Part shown: positions 8,900-17,162 of the stretch, one piece after another
Layout of the letters: each line of letters opens with the position of its first letter
How positions within the stretch are numbered: the first letter of the stretch is position 1
Origin: JALSRD01 sp964476595
GTDB taxonomy: Bacteria > Desulfobacterota > Desulfobacteria > Desulfobacterales > JALSRD01
Assembly: GCA_964476595.1 (NCBI GenBank)
Contig: CAYZCL010000117.1
Coordinates: 1 to 35,420, forward strand
Direction: 5' to 3'
DNA length: 35,420 nucleotides
Program-made: the position numbers and the translations under genes
Notes under the pieces: model-generated
Told to the model about the DNA's origin: nothing
Database searches by the model: none
Seen by the model: the letters and a program-made list of their open reading frames with translations, nothing else

Positions 8900-9352
8900 C
8901 TATTCTTCCACTTCGACGGTCACCTGGCGCGGCTGATTGCGCTCGGGGCGCGGTACGTACACCTCCAGCACGCCGTCCTTGAACCGGGCCTTGATCTTGT
9001 CCGGCGCCACGGTCTCCTGGAGGGTGAAAGCCCTGTAAAAGCTGCCGAAACAGCGCTCCCGGCGCAGGTAGCGGTCCTGCTCGATCTCCTTTTCGGCGAA
9101 GCGCCGCCCCTTGAGGGTCAGCACGTTGTCCTTCAGTTCGACGGAGAGGTCCTCCTTGCGCACACCGGGGATTTCGGCCTGAATCACAATGCCGTCGTCG
9201 GTTTCATAGATGTCCACCACCGGCCGCCAGGCACAGGCCGCCAGTTCGTCCTGCACGTCCCCGTAGTGGGAGAGGGAATCGTCGAACACCCGGTTGATGC
9301 GGTCCTGCAGCGCAGCGACATTTCGGATCGGGTCCCATCGCACCAGCGTCAT
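8900..9352 (-). CDS. Small heat-shock protein Hsp20 (A)
   Basis: A 150-residue ATP-independent holdase of the alpha-crystallin family. The N-terminal arm (MTLVRWDPIRNVAALQD) is the standard class A bacterial form. The alpha-crystallin domain spans about residues 42-140 and ends with the conserved A-x3-x-G-V-L motif (ARFKDGVLEV). GGAGG lies 6 nt before the ATG. It is divergent from a second, quite different Hsp20 gene, with a 389-bp region between. Its upstream region contains TTGACA-N16-TAGTTT. Confidence 0.93.
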   Translation of the reverse strand: MTLVRWDPIRNVAALQDRINRVFDDSLSHYGDVQDELAACAWRPVVDIYETDDGIVIQAEIPGVRKEDLSVELKDNVLTLKGRRFAEKEIEQDRYLRRERCFGSFYRAFTLQETVAPDKIKARFKDGVLEVYVPRPERNQPRQVTVEVEE

Positions 9353-9429
9353 AGTCCACCTCCATGAATTCGGTTTTCAGCCGCCGTCCCGCCGAGACGC
9401 GCAAACGGGTCCGGGTGCTGTTACCGTTG

Positions 9430-9457
9430 AAACTAATCACCGCGGTATCCTTGTCAA
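9430..9457 (-). promoter_or_regulatory. Promoter of hsp20 (A), TTGACA-N16-TAGTTT
   Basis: On the minus strand TTGACA (9457-9452), 16 bp, then TAGTTT (9435-9430), about 78 nt before the ATG. The two bases before the -10 are AT. The same boxes, spacing and flanking AT occur upstream of dnaJ (18625-18652). Confidence 0.5.
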
Positions 9458-9636
9458 GAATCACCGGCGACGCCCCCCGGAGCCCGGCCATCGTCGGTGA
9501 TGCCCGCCTCAAATGCCGCAGAGACCGCAAGCCGTCCGCCCCGCCCTTCGCGCGTATGGTTGGGCCCGCATAAGGCCGGGGGCACCCAACACGCATACCG
9601 ACCACGCGTGCAATTGTCCCGCCTCGAAAGCGGGCT

Positions 9637-9669
9637 CACCTTTACAAACATCCGTACAGGTGTTAATTT
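9637..9669 (+). promoter_or_regulatory. Promoter of hsp20 (B) with overlapping inverted repeat
   Basis: TTTACA (9641-9646), 17 bp, TAATTT (9664-9669). The inverted repeat CACCTTTAC (9637-9645) / GTACAGGTG (9654-9662), 8 of 9 matching, covers the -35 and most of the spacer, a good place for a repressor to bind. It lies about 70 nt before the ATG. Confidence 0.45.
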
Positions 9670-9741
9670 GATGCCGGAGCCGTTCCAAGCGGCCGCGCCG
9701 ACGGTTACAAACGCGCTTGCATCAATCGAGGGGAAGGCAAA

Positions 9742-10188
9742 ATGGGATACATCAAGATTCGATTCAACGACGAGTTCAACCGCCTGGGGTCAAATCTGGA
9801 AAAAACCATCGAAGACATTTTCGAGGCCGCCGGCCCCATGTTCAGCCTGTCTGAACGTTCCTGGCATCCCCAGATGGACATTTACGAGACGCCGCAGGAA
9901 ATCATCATCAAGGCCGAAATCGCCGGCGTGGACAAGGATCAGCTAGAGGTGGAAATCACCAGCAAGGCCGTTAAAATATACGGAACCCGCTCCGAAACGC
10001 CGCTGGAACGCGACGCCACCTACCGGTTGGCCGAAATCCAGTACGGCCGTTTCGAACGCATTCTCTACTTGCCGGCCCTCATCGACCCCGAGAAAGTCAC
10101 CACGTCCTACAAGAACGGTTTCCTCGTCATCCGCCTGGCCAAACTGCCGGTGGACCAGACCCATTCGATTCCCATCGAGGACGGTTGA
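9742..10188 (+). CDS. Small heat-shock protein Hsp20 (B)
   Basis: A 148-residue alpha-crystallin-family chaperone, diverged from its neighbour Hsp20 (A). The N-terminus MGYIKIRFNDEF is unlike the usual sHsp arm. The alpha-crystallin domain runs from about residue 45 (HPQMDIYETPQEI) to 140, ending in SYKNGFLVIRL, a variant of the A-x3-G-x-L motif with Asn-Gly. AGGGGAAGGCAAA precedes the ATG. It is followed 64 nt later by lon in the same direction with no terminator between, so Hsp20 (B) and Lon are probably co-transcribed as a stress operon. Confidence 0.92.
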   Translation: MGYIKIRFNDEFNRLGSNLEKTIEDIFEAAGPMFSLSERSWHPQMDIYETPQEIIIKAEIAGVDKDQLEVEITSKAVKIYGTRSETPLERDATYRLAEIQYGRFERILYLPALIDPEKVTTSYKNGFLVIRLAKLPVDQTHSIPIEDG

Positions 10189-10252
10189 TGCAGCCCCCTG
10201 GCCATAACCCCCGACGACCGAGAACACCCGAATCTTGAAGCTGGAGGAAGCG

Positions 10253-12601
10253 ATGACTGAAACGACTTCAGGGGAACCGATGGGTGCAGAAAAAATACCC
10301 GAAGTGCTGCCGATCCTGCCCCTTTTCGACGCCGCCCTGTTTCCCCGCATGGTGCTGCCGCTGATGGTGATGCAGGCCGAGTCCATCAAGCTGGTGGACG
10401 AGGCCATGGCCAAGGACCGCATCATCGGGCTGCTGGTTTCCCGCAAACCGCCCAACGAGAGCGACAATCCCCTCAAAGAGCTGTATCGCGTGGGCACCAG
10501 CGCCCTGATCCTCAAAATGGCCAAGACCCAGGACAATCGCGCCCAACTGCTGGTGCAGGGCCTGAGCCGCTTCCGGGTCCGGGAGTTCGTGGCCGAAAAA
10601 CCCTACCCCCGTGCGCGGGTGGAGGTCATTCACGAGAAAGCGCGCATGGACAAGGAGATCGAGGCCCTGATGACCAACCTGGTCACGCAGTTCTCGCGCA
10701 TCGTGGAGCTGTCACCGGGATTGCCGCCCGAGGTGTCCGCCATGGCCAAATCCATCAAGGAAGCGCACATGCTGGCGGACATGATCGCCTCGACCATCAA
10801 CACCTCGGTGGAAGAAAAGCAGGAGATCCTCGAGATCATCGACGTCAAAAAGCGCCTCAAGCGCGTCACCGAACTGGTGGCCCACCAGCTGGAAATCCTG
10901 GAGCTGGGCAACAAGATCCAGAGCCAGGTCAAGGGCGACATGGAGAAGAGCCAGCGCGAGTACTACCTGCGCCAGCAGCTCAAGGCCATCAAGGAGGAAC
11001 TAGGCGAAACCGACGACCAGTCCGTCGAAATCGAGGACTACCGCGCCAGGATTGCGGAAAAGAACCTTCCCGAAGAGGCCCGCCGCGAGGCCGAACGCGA
11101 GCTCAACCGCCTGGCGCGCATGCACCCCTCGTCGGCCGAGTACACGGTGGCGGCCACCTATCTGGACTGGTTGACGGCGCTGCCCTGGAACGAAAGCAGC
11201 GAAGACAACCTGGACATCCGGAAGGCCCGCAAGATCCTGGACGAGGACCATTACGGCCTGGAAAAGGCCAAAAAGCGCATCATCGAGTACCTGGCCGTGC
11301 GCAAGCTCAAGCAGGACCCCAAGGGACCCATCCTGTGCTTCGCCGGCCCCCCCGGCACCGGCAAGACCTCCCTGGGCCGCTCCATTGCGCGGGCCATGGG
11401 GCGCAAGTTCTGCCGCATCTCGCTGGGCGGCGTGCGTGACGAGGCCGAAATCCGCGGCCACCGGCGTACCTACGTGGGCGCCATGCCGGGGCGCATCATC
11501 CAGGCCATCCGCCGGGCGGGCACCAACAACCCGGTTTTCATGCTCGACGAAATCGACAAGGTGGGCAGCGACTTCCGCGGCGACCCCTCCTCGGCCCTGC
11601 TAGAGGTGCTGGACCCCGAACAGAACAACAGCTTCTCGGACCACTACCTGGACGTGCCCTTCGACCTGTCCCGGGTGATGTTCATCACCACGGCCAACAT
11701 CCTGGACACCATCCCGCCGGCCCTGCGCGACCGCATGGAGGTGCTGGAACTGCTGGGCTACACCGAGGACGAGAAAATCAAGATCGCCAACCGCTACCTG
11801 ATCCCGCGCCAGCGACGCGAGCACGGGCTCAAGGCGCACCAGATCAGCTTCACCCGGGGCGCCGTGCGGCGCATCATCAACGGCTACACCCGCGAGGCCG
11901 GCCTGCGCAACCTGGAACGCGAGATTGCCGCCATTTGCCGCGGCGTGGCCGCCGCCATCGCCGAGGAGGAGGCCACCTCGGTGACCATTAAGGTGGTCAA
12001 CGTGGCCAAGTACCTGGGGCCGGTACGCTACACCAGCGAGGTCAAGGCACGCCACCTGATACCGGGCGTGGCCATGGGCCTGGCCTGGACACCGGTGGGG
12101 GGCGAATTGCTCTTCGTGGAGGCCACGGCCATGCCCGGCAAAAACCGGCTGACGCTCACCGGCCAGCTGGGCGACGTCATGAAGGAATCGGCCACCGCGG
12201 CGTTGAGCTTCATCCGCACCCACGCCGGCGAGTTCGGCATCGAGGACGAGTTTTTCGAACGCCACGACATCCACATCCACGTACCGGCGGGCGCCATCCC
12301 CAAGGACGGCCCCTCGGCGGGCGTGACCATGCTGACGGCGCTGGTCTCGCTGTTCATCGACAAGCCCGTGAGGCGCGACCTGGCCATGACCGGCGAAATC
12401 ACCCTGCGGGGGCAGGTGATGCCGGTGGGCGGCATCAAGGAGAAGGTGCTGGCCGCCCATCGCGCCGGCATCAAGACGCTTGTGCTTCCCCAGTGGAACG
12501 AAAAGGACCTGCAGGACATCCCCAAAAAGGTCCTCAAGACCATCAAATTCCACTTCGTGGACAAAATGCGGGAAGTACTGGAAATCGCTCTCGATGTCTG
12601 A
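10253..12601 (+). CDS. lon: ATP-dependent protease Lon
   Basis: A 782-residue cytoplasmic AAA+ serine protease that degrades misfolded and regulatory proteins. Order: LON substrate-binding N-domain (about 20-215), coiled-coil linker, AAA+ module with Walker A GPPGTGKT (K371) and Walker B FMLDEIDKVG, then the protease domain with catalytic Ser688 (PKDGPSAGVTM) and Lys731 (second Lys of GGIKEK), a Ser-Lys spacing identical to E. coli Lon. The start is ATG 10253, with GGAGGA at 10243-10248; a TTG 18 bp upstream is also open but lies before that ribosome site. It overlaps the RlpA-like gene by 8 bp. Confidence 0.97.
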   Translation: MTETTSGEPMGAEKIPEVLPILPLFDAALFPRMVLPLMVMQAESIKLVDEAMAKDRIIGLLVSRKPPNESDNPLKELYRVGTSALILKMAKTQDNRAQLLVQGLSRFRVREFVAEKPYPRARVEVIHEKARMDKEIEALMTNLVTQFSRIVELSPGLPPEVSAMAKSIKEAHMLADMIASTINTSVEEKQEILEIIDVKKRLKRVTELVAHQLEILELGNKIQSQVKGDMEKSQREYYLRQQLKAIKEELGETDDQSVEIEDYRARIAEKNLPEEARREAERELNRLARMHPSSAEYTVAATYLDWLTALPWNESSEDNLDIRKARKILDEDHYGLEKAKKRIIEYLAVRKLKQDPKGPILCFAGPPGTGKTSLGRSIARAMGRKFCRISLGGVRDEAEIRGHRRTYVGAMPGRIIQAIRRAGTNNPVFMLDEIDKVGSDFRGDPSSALLEVLDPEQNNSFSDHYLDVPFDLSRVMFITTANILDTIPPALRDRMEVLELLGYTEDEKIKIANRYLIPRQRREHGLKAHQISFTRGAVRRIINGYTREAGLRNLEREIAAICRGVAAAIAEEEATSVTIKVVNVAKYLGPVRYTSEVKARHLIPGVAMGLAWTPVGGELLFVEATAMPGKNRLTLTGQLGDVMKESATAALSFIRTHAGEFGIEDEFFERHDIHIHVPAGAIPKDGPSAGVTMLTALVSLFIDKPVRRDLAMTGEITLRGQVMPVGGIKEKVLAAHRAGIKTLVLPQWNEKDLQDIPKKVLKTIKFHFVDKMREVLEIALDV

Positions 12602-13376
12602 CGCCCTACAGACCGCCCGCCGTCCCCTGCAAACGCCGCACCGCACGCCCTTTCGACTGCTGGCCGGCGCGCTGGGGTTGCTGTTTCTGGCCGCCGCCTG
12701 TACGTCCAACGTGCCGCCGCCGCGCAAACCCGGCTACCCCAAACCCTACAAGGTCATGGGCCGGTGGTACCAGCCCCTGCCCCACGCCCGCGGCTTTCGG
12801 CAGCGCGGCCTGGCTTCCTGGTACGGCAGGAAGTTTCACGGCCGCCGTACCTCGAACGGCGAAATGTACGACATGTACGCCATGACCGCGGCCCACAAGA
12901 CCCTGCCGCTGGGCACTTATGTGCGGGTCCGCAACCTGGCCAACAACCGCACCGTGGTGGTGCGCATCAACGACCGCGGCCCCTTCGTGCGCGGGCGCAT
13001 CATCGATCTGTCCTACACCGCCGCCAGCAAACTGGGCATCGTGGGTCCCGGAACGGCGCGGGTGGAAATCGAGGCCATCGGCGTACCGGCCGGCACCGCC
13101 ACCGCCTCGGGCAAGCAGAAGTTTGTACCCATCGACTATTACAGCGGCAATTTCACCTTCCAGGTGGGCGCCTTCCGGGTGCGTGAAAACGCCGAGCGGC
13201 TGCGCCGCAAGCTGGCCCAGACCTACAAGAACGCCCACATCGTACCCTACTTTAACGGCCGCGAAACGCTCTACCGGGTGCGGGTGGGGCGCTGCACCGA
13301 CCTGGACGTGGCCAACCAGTATGAAAAGCACCTCATCGAAAACGGCTACCCGCAAACCTTTACCGTGGCGGAGTAA
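12594..13376 (+). CDS. rlpA: RlpA-family lipoprotein with SPOR domain
   Basis: A 260-residue septal lipoprotein. A hydrophobic signal ends in FLAAAC with lipidation at C36. The double-psi beta-barrel RlpA domain (about 69-160) carries GLASWYGRKFHGRRTSNGE and RINDRGPFVRGRIIDLS; RlpA proteins of this kind are lytic transglycosylases acting on denuded glycan. The SPOR domain (about 182-258, from FTFQVGAFRVRENAERL) binds the same denuded septal peptidoglycan. ATG at 12594 lies inside the last codons of lon, and the long frame upstream is only lon read in another frame. The coupling to lon is notable; GmhB follows after 8 nt. Confidence 0.92.
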   Translation: MSDALQTARRPLQTPHRTPFRLLAGALGLLFLAAACTSNVPPPRKPGYPKPYKVMGRWYQPLPHARGFRQRGLASWYGRKFHGRRTSNGEMYDMYAMTAAHKTLPLGTYVRVRNLANNRTVVVRINDRGPFVRGRIIDLSYTAASKLGIVGPGTARVEIEAIGVPAGTATASGKQKFVPIDYYSGNFTFQVGAFRVRENAERLRRKLAQTYKNAHIVPYFNGRETLYRVRVGRCTDLDVANQYEKHLIENGYPQTFTVAE

Positions 13377-13384
13377 TCCCGGAC

Positions 13385-13948
13385 ATGGAACTGGAAACCG
13401 TCTTTCTGGACCGCGACGGGGTCATCAACCGGGACTCGGAGGATTACGTCAAAAGCTGGGAGGAGTTCGAATTCCTGCCGGGGAGCCTGGCCGCCCTGGC
13501 CCGGCTGGCGGCGGCCGGCTTGCGGGTGATCGTCATCACCAACCAGTCGGCCGTCAACCGCGGGATGATCACCCTGGGGGGGCTCATGGACATCCACCGG
13601 CGCATGCGCCGTGCCGTAGCGGCGGCCGGGGGCCGGGTGGACGACGTCTTCTTCTGCCCGCACCGCCCCGACGAGAACTGCGCCTGCCGCAAGCCGGCTC
13701 CGGGCATGATCCGGGCGGCCGCCCGCAAATACGGCCTGGCGCCGTTGCGCAGCGCCATGGTGGGCGACAGCGCCCGCGACGTGGCCTGCGGAATCAACGC
13801 CGGTTGCGGCCGCACCGTGCTGGTGACCTCCGGCCTCGATCCCGGGACGGAACGCAGGCGGCTCTCCGAGAAGGGGCTGGCCGCCGACCACGTGGCGCCC
13901 AACTTGGCCGCCGCCGTGGAGTGGTTGCTGACTGTAGGGGCCTGCTAA
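13385..13948 (+). CDS. gmhB: D-glycero-beta-D-manno-heptose-1,7-bisphosphate 7-phosphatase
   Basis: A 187-residue HAD-family (histidinol-phosphatase subgroup) enzyme that removes the 7-phosphate in ADP-heptose synthesis for LPS inner core. Nucleophile and acid/base are D9 and D11 (FLDRDGVIN); the Thr/Ser motif is ITNQSAVNRG; the structural zinc site C91-x-H93-x5-C99-x-C101 (CPHRPDENCAC) is intact; the Mg-binding motif is VGDSARDV. Histidinol-phosphatase is a close relative, but the zinc loop and the N-Q-S signature fit GmhB. It lies 8 nt after the RlpA-like gene and is probably in the same transcript. Confidence 0.9.
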   Translation: MELETVFLDRDGVINRDSEDYVKSWEEFEFLPGSLAALARLAAAGLRVIVITNQSAVNRGMITLGGLMDIHRRMRRAVAAAGGRVDDVFFCPHRPDENCACRKPAPGMIRAAARKYGLAPLRSAMVGDSARDVACGINAGCGRTVLVTSGLDPGTERRRLSEKGLAADHVAPNLAAAVEWLLTVGAC

Positions 13949-14026
13949 ACCCCGCTCCCATCCCCGTTTCCAGAAGGGTTCGTGACACGGTCGGATCTGC
14001 CCGGAGCCGACCGGCGCCGCCTCACA

Positions 14027-15292
14027 TCACAGGTCCACGGTGGTCCGGATGCCGTCCTTGCCGCCCTGCTTGACGCTGAAGAGCGCCTTGTCGGCCAAGG
14101 CCAGCACGCCTTCCACGTCCCGAGCGTCATCGGGCACCGTGGCGATACCGAAACTGGCCGTCAGGCGGATGTTGCGTCCCGAACCGACCAGGTAAACCGT
14201 TTCGATCATCCTGCGCCGCAGCTCGCGGGCCGCCTCCAGGGCCTGGTCCTTGGTGTGTCCCGGCAGCACCACCACGAACTCGTCGCCACCGTAACTGACG
14301 CCGAAGGCGGGCTCTTCCAGGGCGTCGCGGATTACGGCGGCCACTTCCTGCAGCGTGCGGCTACCTTCAAGGTGCCCGTGGGTGTCGACCACCTTTTTAA
14401 ACGCATCGATGTCGATGAAAATCAGCGAAAAAGGCTCACCGCTGCGCCGGGTGTTTTCGACTAGGCGTTCCAGCGCCGGGTACATGTAGCGGGTGTTGTA
14501 CAGGCAGGTGAGATTGTCATGGATGGCCTGGTAGCGAAAGTGCTGTTCGCGCTTCTCCAGTTCCTGCTGCGCCAGCTTGCGGGCGGTGTTGTCCACCAGG
14601 ATGCCTTCCACGATGGGGTGACCCTGCTCATCGCGGGCCTTGCGAACGTGCGCCAGGGTCCACAACGGACTGCCGTCCCGACGCCGCAGTTCCTGCTCGT
14701 AGTCCCGCACCTCCCCGTGTTGCGCCAGGATGTCGAGCATTCTTTCCCTGTCCCGGGGATTCCGGTAGAGCACCGCTGCCACATCCCTCATGGCCAGCAG
14801 TTCATCGGTCCCGTACCCCACCATGCGGGCAAAGGCCGGGTTGACACTCAGGAAACGACCGTCCCAGGTGGCCTGGAACATGCCCTGCACCGCATTTTCG
14901 TAAAGGAATCGAAAACGGCGCTCGACCAGGTGCTTGTTCCGCTCGATGTTTTTCTGCTCGGTCAGATCGGTCAGGAAGCAGACGTACCCCTCGATGCCGC
15001 CGTCGTTGCCTTTAAGCACGCTGCGGTTGTATAGGTAGGGAATGCGGCGTCCGTCCCGGGATACGAAGTTCACCTCGAAGCTGAGGTGATCGGAACTGGC
15101 GAAATGGAAATCCCGGCTGTCCCGCTCGTACAGGCTGCTGATCCTGCGCCCCCGGATTTCGCCGATTTTATAACCGAGGGCGTCGAGGAAAGCCCGGTTG
15201 GCATCGCTAATACGATAGGTGGCATCCAGCAGCAGCACCCCCTCGGAGGTGGCCTCCATGATCTGGCGGCAACGGGCGGTAGCCAATTGCAC
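14027..15292 (-). CDS. PAS-PAS-GGDEF protein with Hypr-like active site
   Basis: A 421-residue predicted soluble nucleotidyl cyclase. PAS 1 is about 8-112, PAS 2 about 124-238 (with a following PAC segment), GGDEF about 255-418. Metal ligands D294 and the GGDEF loop (335-339, SYGGDEFV) are intact. In the substrate helix, FKKVVDTHGHLEGS, the canonical Asn is V302 and the canonical guanine-contacting Asp (PleD D344) is S311. The Asp-to-Ser change is the hallmark of Geobacter Hypr GGDEFs, which make 3',3'-cGAMP. The RxxD inhibitory site is absent. There is no transmembrane segment, so the PAS domains probably sense a cytoplasmic cue. The start is uncertain: GTG 15292 begins just before PAS 1, but the frame is open upstream, and a CTG follows AGGAG near 15368. 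Confidence 0.85.
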   Translation of the reverse strand: MQLATARCRQIMEATSEGVLLLDATYRISDANRAFLDALGYKIGEIRGRRISSLYERDSRDFHFASSDHLSFEVNFVSRDGRRIPYLYNRSVLKGNDGGIEGYVCFLTDLTEQKNIERNKHLVERRFRFLYENAVQGMFQATWDGRFLSVNPAFARMVGYGTDELLAMRDVAAVLYRNPRDRERMLDILAQHGEVRDYEQELRRRDGSPLWTLAHVRKARDEQGHPIVEGILVDNTARKLAQQELEKREQHFRYQAIHDNLTCLYNTRYMYPALERLVENTRRSGEPFSLIFIDIDAFKKVVDTHGHLEGSRTLQEVAAVIRDALEEPAFGVSYGGDEFVVVLPGHTKDQALEAARELRRRMIETVYLVGSGRNIRLTASFGIATVPDDARDVEGVLALADKALFSVKQGGKDGIRTTVDL

Positions 15293-15322
15293 CGTTTCCA
15301 GCGGGACGTCGATCTCCCGGGA

Positions 15323-15338
15323 GGCCGATGCATCGGCC
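15323..15338. repeat. 16-bp palindrome at the 5' end of the GGDEF gene
   Basis: GGCCGATGCATCGGCC is a perfect palindrome, directly abutted by TCCCGGGA (15315-15322). It lies 31 bp upstream of the proposed GTG start and could be an operator or an RNA hairpin. If translation starts further upstream it is simply coding. Confidence 0.3.
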
Positions 15339-15456
15339 GTTTCCTTTCTGCACGGGCCGTTGGTATTCAGGGAAACTCCTGTTTGTTCAGTGCCGGCGGG
15401 GACAATACCGGCCTATTGGACCAGAAAGCAAAGCCTCTGCCTGTTGTTCAATGGCG

Positions 15457-16446
15457 CTAATCTCCATCCAGCAACCCCCCCAGGGTTCCCAGGATAGAGC
15501 CTTCACCCACGCTGCCGCCCTTCTGGGGAGCGGCCTGGAGCATACGGCCGGCAAGACGCGAAAAAGGCAACGACTGCAGCCAGATGCGGCCGGGTCCCTT
15601 CAACTCGGCTAAAAAGAGCCCTTCCCCGCCGAAAAGGCTGGTCTTGATACCACCGGCCTGGCGGATGTCGAAATCCACCGACGGTTCAAAAGCCACCACG
15701 CAGCCCGTGTCGACGTGCAACGTCTCGCCCGCTTGCAGGGTTCGTTCCACGACCGTGCCGCCGGCGTGCATGAACACCAGTCCGTCGCCTTCCAGCTTCT
15801 GCATGATGAAACCCTCGCCGCCGAAAAGGCCGGTCAGGATCTTGCGCTGCAAGTAGATACCGATGGACACACCTTTGGCAGCGCACAGAAAACTGTCTTT
15901 CTGGCAGATCAGGGTGCCTCCCACGCTGGGCAGCGGCACAGGGATGATGTTGCCCGGATAGGGCGCACCAAAAGCCGCGTGGGCTTTTCCCTCCCCGGTG
16001 TGGGTGAAGACGGTGATAAAGAGACTTTCACCGGTGAGCAGGCGTTTTCCGGCGCCTAGCAGTTTATCCATGAAACTGCCCCTTTCCAAGGCCGCCGATC
16101 CATCGCCAAAGAGGGTTTCCATGGTGACCGAGCTGTCTTTGTACATCATGGCGCCGGCCTCGGACACCACGCTTTCGCCGGGATCCAATTCGATCTCGAC
16201 GAACTGCATTTCGGTTCCCATGATTTTGAAATCGATTTCGTCACAGGCTTGTCCCATCGGCGGCGGGGGCGCCTGGGGAACGGCGCCGGGAGACGTTAAT
16301 TCGGCCACCCGCTCGATGGGCATCCACTCGGCAAAGCCCTCGCGCCAGGCGTAGCCGGCCGGGTTTTGCCGGGCCCTGGCAATGGCCTGGGCTGTATCTA
16401 AAGGACCAATCTGCTGGCCGTCGTAGCTCAGAAACCACTGGGTCAT
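15457..16446 (-). CDS. GYF_2 plus AIM24 (TIGR00266) domain protein
   Basis: A 329-residue protein. Residues 1-50 (MTQWFLSYDGQQIGPLD...AWREGFAEWMP) form a GYF_2/DUF4339 module, a small peptide- or membrane-associated domain. A short Pro-rich linker follows. Residues about 72-320 form the AIM24/TIGR00266 beta-helix-like domain, recognisable in EIELDPGESVVSEAGAMMYK and repeated GGEG segments. Biochemical function of the family is unknown; it is related to mitochondrial AIM24. GGAGGAAATC precedes the ATG. It lies 30 nt after the TerB-like gene, so the two are co-transcribed. Confidence 0.85.
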   Translation of the reverse strand: MTQWFLSYDGQQIGPLDTAQAIARARQNPAGYAWREGFAEWMPIERVAELTSPGAVPQAPPPPMGQACDEIDFKIMGTEMQFVEIELDPGESVVSEAGAMMYKDSSVTMETLFGDGSAALERGSFMDKLLGAGKRLLTGESLFITVFTHTGEGKAHAAFGAPYPGNIIPVPLPSVGGTLICQKDSFLCAAKGVSIGIYLQRKILTGLFGGEGFIMQKLEGDGLVFMHAGGTVVERTLQAGETLHVDTGCVVAFEPSVDFDIRQAGGIKTSLFGGEGLFLAELKGPGRIWLQSLPFSRLAGRMLQAAPQKGGSVGEGSILGTLGGLLDGD

Positions 16447-16476
16447 GATTTCCTCCTGCAGCGTAAAAGATGTAGG

Positions 16477-17130
16477 TTACGGGTGTTCGACACCCAAATT
16501 CCGACAGATGCGTGAAACGGCGGTCTCGTCCAGCCCAAGACGACGGGCCAATTCGGCCATGTACCGGTGTTCGGCAGGCGTGTCGACCGTAATGGCCATC
16601 AGCGAGGCAGCATAGACCTGCTCGGCCATTTCGGGGCTTTCGACGCGATCGACGATGGTTTCCATTCCCACAGGGGACAGCAGTTCCTCGGCCATAAAGG
16701 CCCGCTCCTCGGGTGTCGGGTCGACACTGTTGAGGCGCTCCAGGATCCGGGCACGTTCTTCTGCATCGATAACCCCATCGGCATTGGCGGCCGCAATCAT
16801 GGCGCGCAGCAACAACAGGGCATCGCGTTTGGCCCCCTCGGTATTCTGCTCGGCCGCCGATGACGCTGACGCGGCCGGAGGCGGGGGTGGGGGCGGGGCG
16901 GCGGGTGCCCCGGGAGACGGGGGCCTCCCCTCCGTTCCCGGCGGTGGCGGCGGCACCGCCGATTGGCCGCTTCCGGCGGGCGGGATCGGCGGTTTCTGTT
17001 TCATATAATGTTCCACCGCTTCCATGGCCACACCCAACAATCCCAGCCCGATGCTGCCGCCGATTCCTGGGACAATGGACCGGCTATTGCCCATCAGCAT
17101 GCCGCCAAGTAGCTTTTCTGGATTGATCAT
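16477..17130 (-). CDS. TerB-like (DUF533/YebE) protein with Pro-rich linker
   Basis: A 217-residue protein. The N-terminus (MINPEKLLGGMLMGNSRS) and a Gly-rich hydrophobic stretch (IVPGIGGSIGLGLLGVAME) may insert in the membrane. Residues about 48-95 are a Pro/Ala-rich linker with runs of Pro. The C-terminal all-helical TerB/DUF533 domain (about 100-215) shows AMIAAANADGVIDAEERARI, the typical acidic metal-binding motif of TerB relatives. TerB proteins bind divalent metal at membrane-associated stress complexes; the role here is unknown. The gene is upstream of the AIM24 gene in a two-gene unit. Confidence 0.8.
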   Translation of the reverse strand: MINPEKLLGGMLMGNSRSIVPGIGGSIGLGLLGVAMEAVEHYMKQKPPIPPAGSGQSAVPPPPPGTEGRPPSPGAPAAPPPPPPPAASASSAAEQNTEGAKRDALLLLRAMIAAANADGVIDAEERARILERLNSVDPTPEERAFMAEELLSPVGMETIVDRVESPEMAEQVYAASLMAITVDTPAEHRYMAELARRLGLDETAVSRICRNLGVEHP

Positions 17131-17162
17131 TTCGGTCAGCCTCCCTCGTTCTTACAAAACTT

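Larger units (their letters stand above)
9353..9741. other. 389-bp divergent promoter region between two Hsp20 genes
   Basis: It contains a leftward promoter (9430-9457) and a rightward promoter overlapped by an inverted repeat (9637-9669). No CIRCE element (TTAGCACTC-N9-GAGTGCTAA) is seen, and no classic E. coli-type sigma32 -10 (CCCCAT) accompanies these -35 boxes. The middle, 9470-9630, shows nothing I recognise. Confidence 0.6.

Noticed and set aside
13463..13480. GTTCGAATTC resembling a tRNA T-loop
   Set aside because: Inside the gmhB reading frame; no acceptor or anticodon stems can be built around it.
15420..15450. GCAAAGCC-containing stretch resembling part of a GEMM (c-di-GMP/cGAMP) riboswitch near the GGDEF gene
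   Set aside because: The first conserved GEMM segment and the supporting stems are absent, and the strand is opposite to the genes there.
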